DNA from: DASWHD01 sp036393335
Lineage (GTDB): Bacteria; CG2-30-53-67; CG2-30-70-394
Direction: 5' to 3'
Length of the DNA stretch: 21,347 bases
NCBI GenBank assembly: GCA_036393335.1
Contig: DASWHD010000033.1
Span: forward strand, 1 to 21,347
The notes beneath the pieces were generated by a model. That model had not been told where the DNA came from, ran no database searches, and saw only the letters and a program-made list of their open reading frames with translations. Below, piece after piece: positions 13,731 to 20,945 of this stretch (positions are counted from its first letter, which is position 1; each line of letters begins with the position of its first letter). The translations under genes and the position numbers were made by a program.

Positions 13731-15479
13731 GTGCTTGCCGAGGCGCAGCCCATCCCGTTGACTCTCGGCGTGGTCTCTCTCTCTGCGCTTACCAGGACGC
13801 TCCAGCGCTCTCCCACCACTCGCAACCCGGTTGAGGGGCAGCCGCAGGCCGGGGTGTTGGTCCCTATCTTCGAAGACCACGGAGAGCTGCGCTGCCTCTT
13901 GACGCAGCGCACCCATGAAGTCCCCCACCACAAGGGGCAAATCGCCTTTCCCGGCGGGCGACTGGAAAGACACGATGGGGACCTACTCACATGCGCTTTA
14001 CGGGAGACCCACGAGGAGGTGGGCCTGGACCCGCGGCAGGTCCACATCCTCGGCCAGCTCGACGACCTCGTCACCAGCAGCGGTTTCCTGGTCCGGCCCT
14101 TCGTCGGCCTCTGCTCCCGACCTAAACGATACGCGGTCGCCCGCCGCGAGGTGGCCCGGCTGATCGAGGCACCGCTCGCCCACCTCCTCGATCCGACTAA
14201 CGTGACGGTGCGTCGGGTCTGGGACGGCGCCCGCCTGCGGCCGATCTACTCGATCCGCTACCGCCGCCACGAGGTCTGGGGTGCGTCCGCGGCGATCCTG
14301 GTGAACCTGATGCGCGCCCTTGGCAGGACGCCACCTGCTCCCGAGGCCGTTCCCAGCAGTCACCCACTCGCCGCCGCCGAGGCCCCCGCGGCCTACGGGC
14401 CACCCTCGGGGGAGCGTCCCCTCGCGCAACGTGCACCCAGGCTGGGGGCGACCCTGTGCGCCTGGTACAGGGAGAACGCCCGCGATCTCCCATGGCGCCG
14501 GAGCCGCGATCCGTACGCCGTCTGGGTATCGGAGATCATGCTCCAGCAGACTCGCGTGGATACGGTGATCCCCTACTACCTCCGGTTTCTCGAGCGCTTT
14601 CCCATCGTCGACGCCCTGGCACGGGCGTCCCAGGAGGAGGTCCTGAAGTTGTGGCAAGGGCTCGGTTACTACAGCCGCGGTCGCAGCCTGCACGCCGCCG
14701 CGCGCCAGATCGTTGCCGCCGGCGGCCGGCTGCCCAGCACGGTGCAGGGCTGGTCTGCCCTGCCTGGCGTCGGGCGTTCCACCGCCGGTGCCATCACCGC
14801 CATCACCCAGGGCATCTCCGCACCCATCCTGGATGGCAACGTCCGGCGAGTCCTCACACGCCTGCTGGCCCTGCATGCCTCGCCCACCGACACGGTGGCC
14901 GAGAAGATCCTGTGGCACGCGGCGGAGACCCTCACCCCCGGCAAGGACGCGGCGACCTACACTCAGGCGATCATGGAGCTCGGTGCCACCTGCTGCACGC
15001 CGCGACGGCCCGACTGCGACACCTGCCCGTGGCGTGACGAGTGCGGGGCGCGCGCCCTGGGCCTGTGTGACGATCTCCCGGTGAAACGGCAGCGGCGTGC
15101 CCTTCCCCATCATCGGGAGGTGGCCATCGTTCTGCATTGCGCCGGGCGAGTCCTGCTCGCGCGCCGGCCGCAACGCGGTCTCCTGGCCGGACTCTGGGGC
15201 TTCCCCCGCGACCGCGTGGGTGTGACGGAAGAGCCGGCCGCGGCCGCGCGCCGACTGGCCAAAGATAGTGTCGATGGGGTCACCCCCATCCTCACCCCCC
15301 TGACCGAGATCGACCACGCCTACAGCCATTTCCGCATCACCCTGCACGCATTCGCAGGGCACCTGCGAGACGACTGCGAGCCGCCGGCCGGGGATGACCA
15401 GTGCTGGGTACCGTTGTGCGGCCTCGGCGACTACCCCATGCCCAAGACCGACATGGCGATCGTGGCGGCGCTGGGGTAG
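13731..15479 (+). CDS. mutY: Nudix (NudL/CoA-pyrophosphatase-like) - MutY adenine DNA glycosylase fusion
   Basis: 582 residues in one frame. Residues about 40-205 are a NudL/UPF0035-type Nudix domain (LLTQRTHEVPHHKGQIAFPGG, then ALRETHEEVGLD; box about 75-97). A Pro/Ala-rich linker follows (about 205-240). From about 240 a full MutY follows: catalytic Glu268 in EIMLQQTRV, helix-hairpin-helix LPGVGRSTAGAI, catalytic Asp368 in ILDGNVRRV, the [4Fe-4S] cysteines 422, 429, 432, 438 (C-X6-C-X2-C-X5-C), and a C-terminal Nudix-like 8-oxoG reader (VLLARRPQRGLLAGLWGFPR, EIDHAYSHFRI). MutY removes adenine opposite 8-oxoguanine; NudL-type enzymes cleave CoA or related pyrophosphates. All MutY catalytic residues are present. 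The start is uncertain: no ATG occurs before about residue 190, and GTG 13731 abuts the preceding terminator with no Shine-Dalgarno; TTG 13758 or GTG 13770 are alternatives. Confidence 0.9.
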   Translation: MLAEAQPIPLTLGVVSLSALTRTLQRSPTTRNPVEGQPQAGVLVPIFEDHGELRCLLTQRTHEVPHHKGQIAFPGGRLERHDGDLLTCALRETHEEVGLDPRQVHILGQLDDLVTSSGFLVRPFVGLCSRPKRYAVARREVARLIEAPLAHLLDPTNVTVRRVWDGARLRPIYSIRYRRHEVWGASAAILVNLMRALGRTPPAPEAVPSSHPLAAAEAPAAYGPPSGERPLAQRAPRLGATLCAWYRENARDLPWRRSRDPYAVWVSEIMLQQTRVDTVIPYYLRFLERFPIVDALARASQEEVLKLWQGLGYYSRGRSLHAAARQIVAAGGRLPSTVQGWSALPGVGRSTAGAITAITQGISAPILDGNVRRVLTRLLALHASPTDTVAEKILWHAAETLTPGKDAATYTQAIMELGATCCTPRRPDCDTCPWRDECGARALGLCDDLPVKRQRRALPHHREVAIVLHCAGRVLLARRPQRGLLAGLWGFPRDRVGVTEEPAAAARRLAKDSVDGVTPILTPLTEIDHAYSHFRITLHAFAGHLRDDCEPPAGDDQCWVPLCGLGDYPMPKTDMAIVAALG

Positions 15480-15539
15480 ACACAGAGCGGGATCCGGATC
15501 AGACCGCGGCCTCACAAGGGACCATCTGAAGCCCGTGCA

Positions 15540-15713
15540 AATGAGCGTAGAGGGTGGCCCGGCGCGCGGGTAGGAGCCGATTCCCATCGGCGACCCCGGC
15601 CCGACCGAGCCTGCCGCGCCGCCGGCGCGGGTCGCCGGTGCAACCGGCTCCTACCTCGGACGAGGACACGACCAGGCGATGCAGCTCGTCCCGCGGGTGC
15701 AGCAGATTCATGG
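15540..15713 (-). repeat. REP-like palindromic element, copy A
   Basis: A 96-bp core (15565-15660) is an inverted copy of 16247-16342 with only three mismatches by eye. Each core can fold on itself: GTAGGAGCCG pairs with CGGCTCCTAC, and GGCGACCC with GGGTCGCC. Weaker similarity extends to ATGAATCTGCT at one end and TCTACGNTCAT at the other. The GTAGGAGC...GCTCCTAC termini resemble gammaproteobacterial REP/BIME elements. The rest of 15480-15843 shows nothing I can name. Confidence 0.8.
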
Positions 15714-15843
15714 GGGCGATTGCAGGTTAGGAAGTGGCTGGCTTTTGTGGTATTTCCCGCGGCAGATTTGCCATAAATGAGAGAATGCGCTCGCCAGGTG
15801 GCACCCAACGCCGCGCGCTCCGGCGATGCGACTCGCTCCTGCC

Positions 15844-16182
15844 ATGGAACCACTCACCATCGAAGGTATCCAACACATCGGGCTCTATTGCCGGGATATC
15901 AAACGCACCTCCCAGTGGTACCAGGAGATCCTTGGCTGCACCGTGGTCGAGGAGGATCCCTTCCACGTCACCCTGACCCTCGGGAGACAGCAGATCGCGC
16001 TCTTCGAGGCGGCGGTCGATAGCCTTATCCAGGGGGGGCTGCATCACATCGGGCTGCAGGTCGCCACTGGCAAGCGGTCATCGTTTGAACGAACCCTCGA
16101 TCTGTACGGCGTTCGCCTCCACGACTTCGGTCCCCACAAGGGGTTCCAGGACCCGGACGGTCACTGGCTCCATCTGATCTGA
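15844..16182 (+). CDS. VOC-family (glyoxalase/bleomycin-resistance fold) protein
   Basis: 112 residues from ATG 15844 (an in-frame ATG at 15826 would add six; neither has a clear Shine-Dalgarno). Two beta-alpha-beta-beta-beta halves are visible: IEGIQHIGLYCRDIKRTSQW then YQEILGCTVVEED, and GLHHIGLQVATGKRS then DPDGHWLHLI. Candidate metal ligands are His in IQHIG, Glu in IALFEA and His in LHHIG; the fourth position, usually Glu in DPDGxxxEL, is His here (WLHLI). VOC proteins include isomerases, dioxygenases and resistance proteins; which reaction applies cannot be told. The gene stands alone between inverted REP-like copies A and B, the second starting 13 bp after its stop. It may have moved as a small cassette. 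Confidence 0.85.
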   Translation: MEPLTIEGIQHIGLYCRDIKRTSQWYQEILGCTVVEEDPFHVTLTLGRQQIALFEAAVDSLIQGGLHHIGLQVATGKRSSFERTLDLYGVRLHDFGPHKGFQDPDGHWLHLI

Positions 16183-16195
16183 CCCGCATCTCTCA

Positions 16196-16366
16196 CCATG
16201 AATCTGCTCCCCCCGCGCAACGGCCCGCATCTCCTGTCCCACCTCGTCCGAGGTAGGAGCCGGTGGCACCGGCGACCCGCGCCAGCGGCGCGGCAGGCTC
16301 GGTCGGGCCTGGGTCGCCGATGGGAATCGGCTCCTACCCGCGGGCCGGCCAGGATCTACGGTCATT
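16196..16366 (+). repeat. REP-like palindromic element, copy B
   Basis: Core 16247-16342, same element as copy A in the opposite orientation, three mismatches in 96 bp. The same internal arms (GTAGGAGCCG/CGGCTCCTAC, GGCGACCC/GGGTCGCC) would form a long hairpin or cruciform. Flanking similarity runs from ATGAATCTGCT (16198) to TCTACGGTCAT. A (CG)7 tract (16367-16380) follows at once. Confidence 0.8.
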
Positions 16367-16413
16367 CGCGCGCGCGCGCGACGATCCCTGGTAAGAAATG
16401 TGGGCTAACCGCC

Positions 16414-17145
16414 ATGCGTACACTGATTCTTGCCCTCGCCCTTGTCCTATTTCCGGTTTCCTTGCTGGCCCAGTGGCTACCGGGCCACTCACCCCAGGAG
16501 ATGGCCGCGCGCCAGGAGCAGAAGAAGGCGGTGCCCGGCGTCATCTATCCAGTCTCACCGGGAGACGCGCCGTCCAAGGGTCCGGCAGACGCACCGGTGG
16601 TGGTGATCGAGTACTCGGACTTCCAGTGCCCCTACTGCCAATCGACGAGCGAGATCATGCGGCAGCTCGTGGAAAAGTTTCCGAACAAGATCCGCTTCGT
16701 GTTCAAGAATCATCCCTTGCCGAACCTCCACAAAGACGCTCAGCTCGCCGCGGAGGCGGCCCTCGCCGCCAAGGCCCAGGGTAAGTTCTGGGAGATGCAC
16801 GACCTCCTGTTCGCCTTCCGTGACGCCCTGGGGAGGACCGACCTGGAGGGATACGCCCGGTCGATCGGCCTGGACATGGCGCGGTTCAATCGCGATCTGG
16901 ACAACCGCGTGTACGCGGTACAGGTGGCGAAAGAGGCGCAAGAGGTGATCGACATCGGCGCGACCGGCGTCCCGGCGGTGTTCGTCAATGGGCTGTTCAT
17001 CAAGGGGTCGAAGCCACTGGAGGTCTACGAGGAAGCAGTGCTCGCGGCCCTCGGGGAGATCGAGGCATCCATCCACGAAGACGGCGACGATGAGGGGTGT
17101 GAAGAGGACGACGAGGCGGCGGCGCCGGGGTTGGATCATCCATGA
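16414..17145 (+). CDS. Secreted DsbA-like thiol-disulfide oxidoreductase
   Basis: 243 residues from ATG 16414. Residues 1-19 form a clear signal peptide (MRTLILALALVLFPVSLLA). The thioredoxin-fold DsbA-type domain starts near 55 (KGPADAPVVVIEYSDFQCPY): CPYC at 72-75, helical insert through about 180, and cis-Pro187 in TGVPAVFVNG. The protein ends in a strongly acidic tail (HEDGDDEGCEEDDEAAA). Known: DsbA_4/thioredoxin_4 proteins oxidise, reduce or isomerise periplasmic disulfides; CPYC is found in both oxidases and DsbC/G-like reductases. The frame stays open upstream to an ATG at 16198, but that part is the REP-like element, so I set the start at the signal peptide. It overlaps the next gene by ATGA, so translation is probably coupled. 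Confidence 0.9.
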   Translation: MRTLILALALVLFPVSLLAQWLPGHSPQEMAARQEQKKAVPGVIYPVSPGDAPSKGPADAPVVVIEYSDFQCPYCQSTSEIMRQLVEKFPNKIRFVFKNHPLPNLHKDAQLAAEAALAAKAQGKFWEMHDLLFAFRDALGRTDLEGYARSIGLDMARFNRDLDNRVYAVQVAKEAQEVIDIGATGVPAVFVNGLFIKGSKPLEVYEEAVLAALGEIEASIHEDGDDEGCEEDDEAAAPGLDHP

Positions 17146-17789
17146 CCGCCATCGACCCACACGACCTCTCGCCGACACGCGCCTATCTCCTGCAGCTCGG
17201 TTGCATCCTCCCGCGCCCCATCGCATTCGTCTCCACCGTCTCCCGCGACGGGGTGCGCAACGTGGCGCCGTTTTCGTACTTCACGGGGATCGCGTCCCAG
17301 CCGGCTACCCTGTGTTTCTCCATCGGCCGGCGGCAGCCCGAAAAGGACACTTACCGGAACATCACGGCCACGGGCGAGTTCGTGGTGAACATGGTCACCC
17401 GCGCCATGGCCGAGGCGGCGGTCGCGGCCTCCGCCGAGTTCCCCCCCGAGGTGGACGAGTTCGCCGCGTGCGGCTTCACTGCCGTGGCCAGTGATCTGGT
17501 GGCCCCGCCGCGGGTCGCCGCCTCGCCGATCGCCATGGAGTGCCGGCTACGCCAGGTGGTGGAGGTGGACGAAGGTGACCACGGCGCCCACCTGATCCTG
17601 GGCGACATCGTACGCTACCAGCTCGACGACGCGATCTGGCGCGACGGCCGGATCGATCTCGCCGCCCTGGACCCGGTGGGGCGCCTGGCCGGCCGCACCT
17701 ACTGCACCACCCGCGACCGGTTCGAGATCGACCGGCCGCCGAAGCCGTCGCCGTCAGACATGGGGCCAGACGCCGCGGTAGGAAAGTAG
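17142..17789 (+). CDS. Flavin-reductase-like FMN-binding split-barrel protein
   Basis: 215 residues. The flavin-reductase-like domain is shown by RPIAFVSTVSRDGVRNVAPF and SYFTGIASQPATLCFSIG then KDTYRNITATGEFVVNMVTR, with the second half RVAASPIAMECRLRQVVEV and LGDIVRYQLDDAIWRDGRI. This group binds FMN and includes NAD(P)H:flavin oxidoreductases and flavoproteins of unknown substrate; no partner monooxygenase is present. The start overlaps the DsbA-like stop (ATGA at 17142-17145). The 3' end overlaps the convergent miaA by 36 bp, so the last dozen codons are read on both strands. Confidence 0.87.
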   Translation: MTAIDPHDLSPTRAYLLQLGCILPRPIAFVSTVSRDGVRNVAPFSYFTGIASQPATLCFSIGRRQPEKDTYRNITATGEFVVNMVTRAMAEAAVAASAEFPPEVDEFAACGFTAVASDLVAPPRVAASPIAMECRLRQVVEVDEGDHGAHLILGDIVRYQLDDAIWRDGRIDLAALDPVGRLAGRTYCTTRDRFEIDRPPKPSPSDMGPDAAVGK

Positions 17790-18686
17790 ATCGACGATCG
17801 CTCGGGTCACCTCCTCAACCTCCTGCCCCTCGACGTCGACCGCGATGGCGTCGGGAACCGCTCGAAACCAGGTGAGCTGACGCTTGGCGTAGCGCCGCGT
17901 CGCCTGCTTGACCGCCGCCACCGTGGCCGGGAGGTCGGTCTCACCGGCTAGATGCTTCAAGCACTCCCGGTAGCCGATCGCGGGCCGTGCCGTCGGACCG
18001 AGGCGCGGTGCCAGACCACGCACCTCGTCGACGAAGCCCGCGGCGAACATCTCCGCGACCCGGCGATCGATGCGCCGGTAGAGGGCCGCGCGCGGTCGAT
18101 GAAGCAACACGTACGCGACGCGGTAACCACCGGCGATCGTCGCCTCCTCCTGGATCAGGGAGAACGGCATGCCGGTCGCGAGAAAGACCCCGAGAGCACG
18201 GACGATGCGAAAGCCGTCACCGGGCGCGATCCGCTCCGCCGCCGGCGGATCGACCTGCGCGAGCTCCGCGTGCAACGCCGCCGCCCCTTCGGCCCCGAGC
18301 CGCTCTTCCAGCCCCTCTTCCAATTCCGGATCGCGGGCCGTGCCCTCCGCCAGGCCGTCGAGCACCGCTCGGAGGTAGAGACCGGTGCCGCCGCACAGGA
18401 TGGGCAGGTGGCCGCGGTGATGGATGGCCACGATCGCCGCGCGCGCCTCCGCCAGGTAACGGCCCGCGGAGCCACGTTCCTCCGGCCGCCATACGTCGAT
18501 CATGTGGTGCGGGACCCCGGCCATCTCCGCCGTACGCAGCTTGCCGGTACCGATGTCCATGCCGCGGTAGACCTGCATCGAGTCGGCCCCCACCACCTCG
18601 CCACCCACCGCCCGCGCCACCGCCACGGCGATGGCAGACTTGCCTACCCCGGTGGGGCCGGCGATGACGAGCAGGGGAACGGACAT
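17754..18686 (-). CDS. miaA: tRNA dimethylallyltransferase MiaA
   Basis: 310 residues, close to the usual length of about 310-316. P-loop AGPTGVGKS at 9-17, GADSMQVYRGMDIGTGK (substrate-binding Asp-Ser), PHHMIDVWRPEE, LPILCGGTGLYLRAVLDGL, and AIGYRECLKHLAG with TRRYAKRQLTWFR at the C-terminal side are all family signatures. It transfers the dimethylallyl group from DMAPP to A37 of tRNAs reading UNN codons. I rejected the longer frame to 19526 because the family begins at MSVPLLVIAG (ATG 18686) and the extra codons overlie the upstream gene in another frame. It starts 20 bp after the arginine-hydrolase-like gene and may be co-transcribed with it. The usual mutL-miaA-hfq-hflX neighbourhood is absent. 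Confidence 0.95.
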   Translation of the reverse strand: MSVPLLVIAGPTGVGKSAIAVAVARAVGGEVVGADSMQVYRGMDIGTGKLRTAEMAGVPHHMIDVWRPEERGSAGRYLAEARAAIVAIHHRGHLPILCGGTGLYLRAVLDGLAEGTARDPELEEGLEERLGAEGAAALHAELAQVDPPAAERIAPGDGFRIVRALGVFLATGMPFSLIQEEATIAGGYRVAYVLLHRPRAALYRRIDRRVAEMFAAGFVDEVRGLAPRLGPTARPAIGYRECLKHLAGETDLPATVAAVKQATRRYAKRQLTWFRAVPDAIAVDVEGQEVEEVTRAIVDLLSYRGVWPHV

Positions 18687-18706
18687 CGGGGGCGTGGCTG
18701 GATCGG

Positions 18707-19564
18707 CTACCGTACCGCCGCTGTCAGCCCGTCCACCACCGTGCCCCGGGCCGGCAGGGTGAGGACCAGACAGCGTGCGGCACCACCCGCCTTGAGGTAC
18801 TCGTCCACCTCGACCTGGGCCACGACCCAGCCCCGCTCCCGCAGGGCGGCCCGGAGGCGCGGGGTGCCGGTGGGCAGCACCGCATGGCCGGCCCACGCGA
18901 CCAGGTTGCAGCCGAAACGCTCCGCCTCCGGCCCCTCCACCGCGATCAGGTCGGGAAACCGGGCCGCCAAGACGCGCCGGCCGTACCGATCGAAGGCGTC
19001 CGGTGCATACGCGGCGCTCGTCTCCCCGAGCATCACGAGACAGGTGTCCAGGTGATAGTAACGGGGATCGATGAGCTCCAGGGAGAGCACGGGCTCCCGC
19101 AGGACATTCTCCAGCCAGCGGTGGGCGGCGGGGCTGGAGCGCTGCGGGTAACCGGCGATCCAACCATGGGCGGTGCGCACCACGTCGCCCGCCCCCTCCA
19201 GGAAGTGGTCGTCCATTGGCATGATCGCCTCCCAGCCGTGGCCCACGAACCAGTCGTGGAAATAGGGCGTCTCTCCCCGCCGCTCCGGGTAACGGAATGT
19301 GCCGGTCACCACGCGCCGGTCGACGTGCAGGCCGCCGTTGGCGGTGAATACCATGTCTGGCAGACCATTCACGGGCGCCACCTCCACCACCTCGACCCCC
19401 GGCAGGTCGGCGACCGCGGCGCGCAGGGTGCGCCACTGGGCCTGCGCCCGCGACGGATCCGCCTGAACCTCCCGGTGCATCCAGCGATTGATCTCGTAAT
19501 GGATGCCGTAGTGGTCCGGCGGGCACATCAACATGTACGCCGTCGGGTGACGCTCATCGGCCAT
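18707..19564 (-). CDS. Arginine dihydrolase / dimethylarginine dimethylaminohydrolase-like guanidine hydrolase
   Basis: 285 residues of the amidinotransferase/arginine-deiminase superfamily. Motifs: MCPPDHYGIHYEINRWMH at 13-30, FTANGG at 73-78, DDHFLEGAGDVV at 118-129 (Glu123, Asp127), catalytic His171 in YYHLDTCL, and C-terminal nucleophile Cys265 in KAGGAARCLVL. The N-terminal CPPxHY...Y.INxWM motif is the one I associate with cyanobacterial arginine dihydrolase (ArgZ/AgrE) rather than ordinary DDAH. Likely reaction: arginine to ornithine + CO2 + 2 NH3 (or to citrulline, or dimethylarginine hydrolysis if DDAH-like). The ATG overlaps the end of the LOR/SDH gene by 11 bp, pointing to coupled translation and joint function. 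Confidence 0.85.
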   Translation of the reverse strand: MADERHPTAYMLMCPPDHYGIHYEINRWMHREVQADPSRAQAQWRTLRAAVADLPGVEVVEVAPVNGLPDMVFTANGGLHVDRRVVTGTFRYPERRGETPYFHDWFVGHGWEAIMPMDDHFLEGAGDVVRTAHGWIAGYPQRSSPAAHRWLENVLREPVLSLELIDPRYYHLDTCLVMLGETSAAYAPDAFDRYGRRVLAARFPDLIAVEGPEAERFGCNLVAWAGHAVLPTGTPRLRAALRERGWVVAQVEVDEYLKAGGAARCLVLTLPARGTVVDGLTAAVR

Positions 19565-20783
19565 CGCCGCACAGCTCCCGCACCAGCCCGCTCACGAAGA
19601 ACGCCGCGTCGGTCACCAGTCCCTGGCCCTGACCGGTGCCGCGATCGGCCAGCTTGGTGACGACCGCCGGATTGATGTCCACCAGCACCACCGGCACGGT
19701 GGCCGGCAAGAGATTGCCCACGGCGATGGCGTGCAGGGTCGTCGCCACCATCAGGCAGAGGCCGACCCGCTCCAGCCCGGCGCGCATCGCGTCCTGGGCC
19801 GCCATGACGTCGGTGATCGTCTCGGGCAGGGGGCCGTCGTCCCGGATCGAGCCGGCGATCACGGTGCGCACGCCGCGGGCGTGGCAGGCGTGCATCACCC
19901 CCCGATCGAGCACCCCGGCGTCACACGCCGCCGCGATCGAGCCGAGCGCGCGGATGCGGTTGATGGCGCGGAGGTGATGACAGTGGCCGCCATCGACCGG
20001 CCGGTCCGTTTCGGTGTCCCGTCCGAGGGCCGTGCCGTAGAGCGCCTCCTCGATGTCGTGCACGGCGAGGGCGTTGCCCGTGTAGAGGCGGTCGACCCAC
20101 CCCCCGTGCACCAGCCGCTCCAGTGCGTCGCCACCGCCGGTATGGACCAGCGCCGGCCCGACGACCCACAGGATCTCCCGATTCTCGCCGCGACACTCTC
20201 GCATGGCCTGGGCGATGGCGCGGATGCGTGCCCCTTTGGGCTGCTCGGTGGAGACTGTGCTGGTCATGAACGAGAAGACTTCGCCGACCTTGTGCCGGGC
20301 GGGTGGCTGTACCGCGATTCCCGCGGTCCCCACGACCACTGCCTCACCCGCGCGCACCTTGGAGATCGGCCGGCAGGCAAATCCGTCACCGTCCGGACGC
20401 ATACCGAGGCCGCAGTCCATCTCGATCGGCGCCACCGGCCACCACCGGCCGCCGTGGTAGACCTCGGTCGGGAGATTGGTGGTGGCGTAGAACCCCTCCG
20501 GGAAGACCCCATCCGCCGGTGCCGGTGCGAGGCTCGCCGCCGGCGGCGGCAGCACCTCGCCGCCAAAGCCGTGGTGGGCGAGACGCGCCATCACCCGCTC
20601 CAGCACCGCGCCCGAGGGTGCCTCGATGTGCAGGGCGACGGTGGATTCGTCCGTCGCCAAGATTCCGACCACCATCTGCCGCACCTCGGCGCGCGCCCCC
20701 GCCGCGGCGATCTCATCGAGAACCTTGGACAGCAGAAGGGAGTCGAGGAGGTGTCCGGAGAGGACCACGTCCCGGGTCGCCAT
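19554..20783 (-). CDS. LOR/SDH (TIGR00300-type) protein, probable ornithine cyclodeaminase-like enzyme
   Basis: 409 residues from ATG 20783, which has GGAG 8 nt upstream; the frame continues to 20816 without a good start. Family signatures: APIEMDCGLGMRPDGDGFAC, FSFMTSTVSTEQPKGARI, WVVGPALVHTGGGDAL, GHCHHLRAINRIRALGSIAA, MVATTLHAIAVGNLLPATVP, then DINPAVVTKLADRGTGQG. Proteins of this family are annotated as LOR/SDH; archaeal members and the C-terminal half of cyanobacterial AgrE/ArgZ are linked to ornithine cyclodeaminase activity (ornithine to proline + NH3). Paired with the adjacent guanidine hydrolase, the inferred pathway is arginine to ornithine to proline with release of ammonia. The N-terminal ~110 residues form a separate alpha/beta module seen in the family. 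Confidence 0.88.
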   Translation of the reverse strand: MATRDVVLSGHLLDSLLLSKVLDEIAAAGARAEVRQMVVGILATDESTVALHIEAPSGAVLERVMARLAHHGFGGEVLPPPAASLAPAPADGVFPEGFYATTNLPTEVYHGGRWWPVAPIEMDCGLGMRPDGDGFACRPISKVRAGEAVVVGTAGIAVQPPARHKVGEVFSFMTSTVSTEQPKGARIRAIAQAMRECRGENREILWVVGPALVHTGGGDALERLVHGGWVDRLYTGNALAVHDIEEALYGTALGRDTETDRPVDGGHCHHLRAINRIRALGSIAAACDAGVLDRGVMHACHARGVRTVIAGSIRDDGPLPETITDVMAAQDAMRAGLERVGLCLMVATTLHAIAVGNLLPATVPVVLVDINPAVVTKLADRGTGQGQGLVTDAAFFVSGLVRELCGDGR

Positions 20784-20945
20784 GGTTGAGTCTCCACAAC
20801 GGGCTCGGGACCGCATCCCCGGCGCACCAGCGCCGCACCGACCCCGCAGCCATGGAGGAAGATTACTACGCCCCCACGTCTACTGAGTGGCCGGCAATGG
20901 GGATGACTACTTTATGGGCGTGGATGGCACCGCCCCGCACTCGGG

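Noticed and set aside
13998..15587. 529-codon minus-strand ORF
   Set aside because: Antisense to the Nudix-MutY gene, whose catalytic motifs leave no doubt about the sense strand.
16198..16413. N-terminal extension of the DsbA-like protein, or a short ORF in the REP-like copies beginning ATGAATCTGCT
   Set aside because: The two copies differ by a 2-base length change between the ATG and the shared core, so the frame is not conserved and the element is not coding.
17952..19055. 367-codon plus-strand ORF
   Set aside because: Antisense to miaA and the guanidine-hydrolase gene; no recognisable domain.
18687..19526. N-terminal extension of miaA to a 590-codon frame
   Set aside because: The extension is a shifted-frame reading of the guanidine-hydrolase gene; MiaA begins at its P-loop region with ATG 18686.
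19731..20789. 352-codon plus-strand ORF
   Set aside because: Antisense to the LOR/SDH gene, which carries many family motifs.
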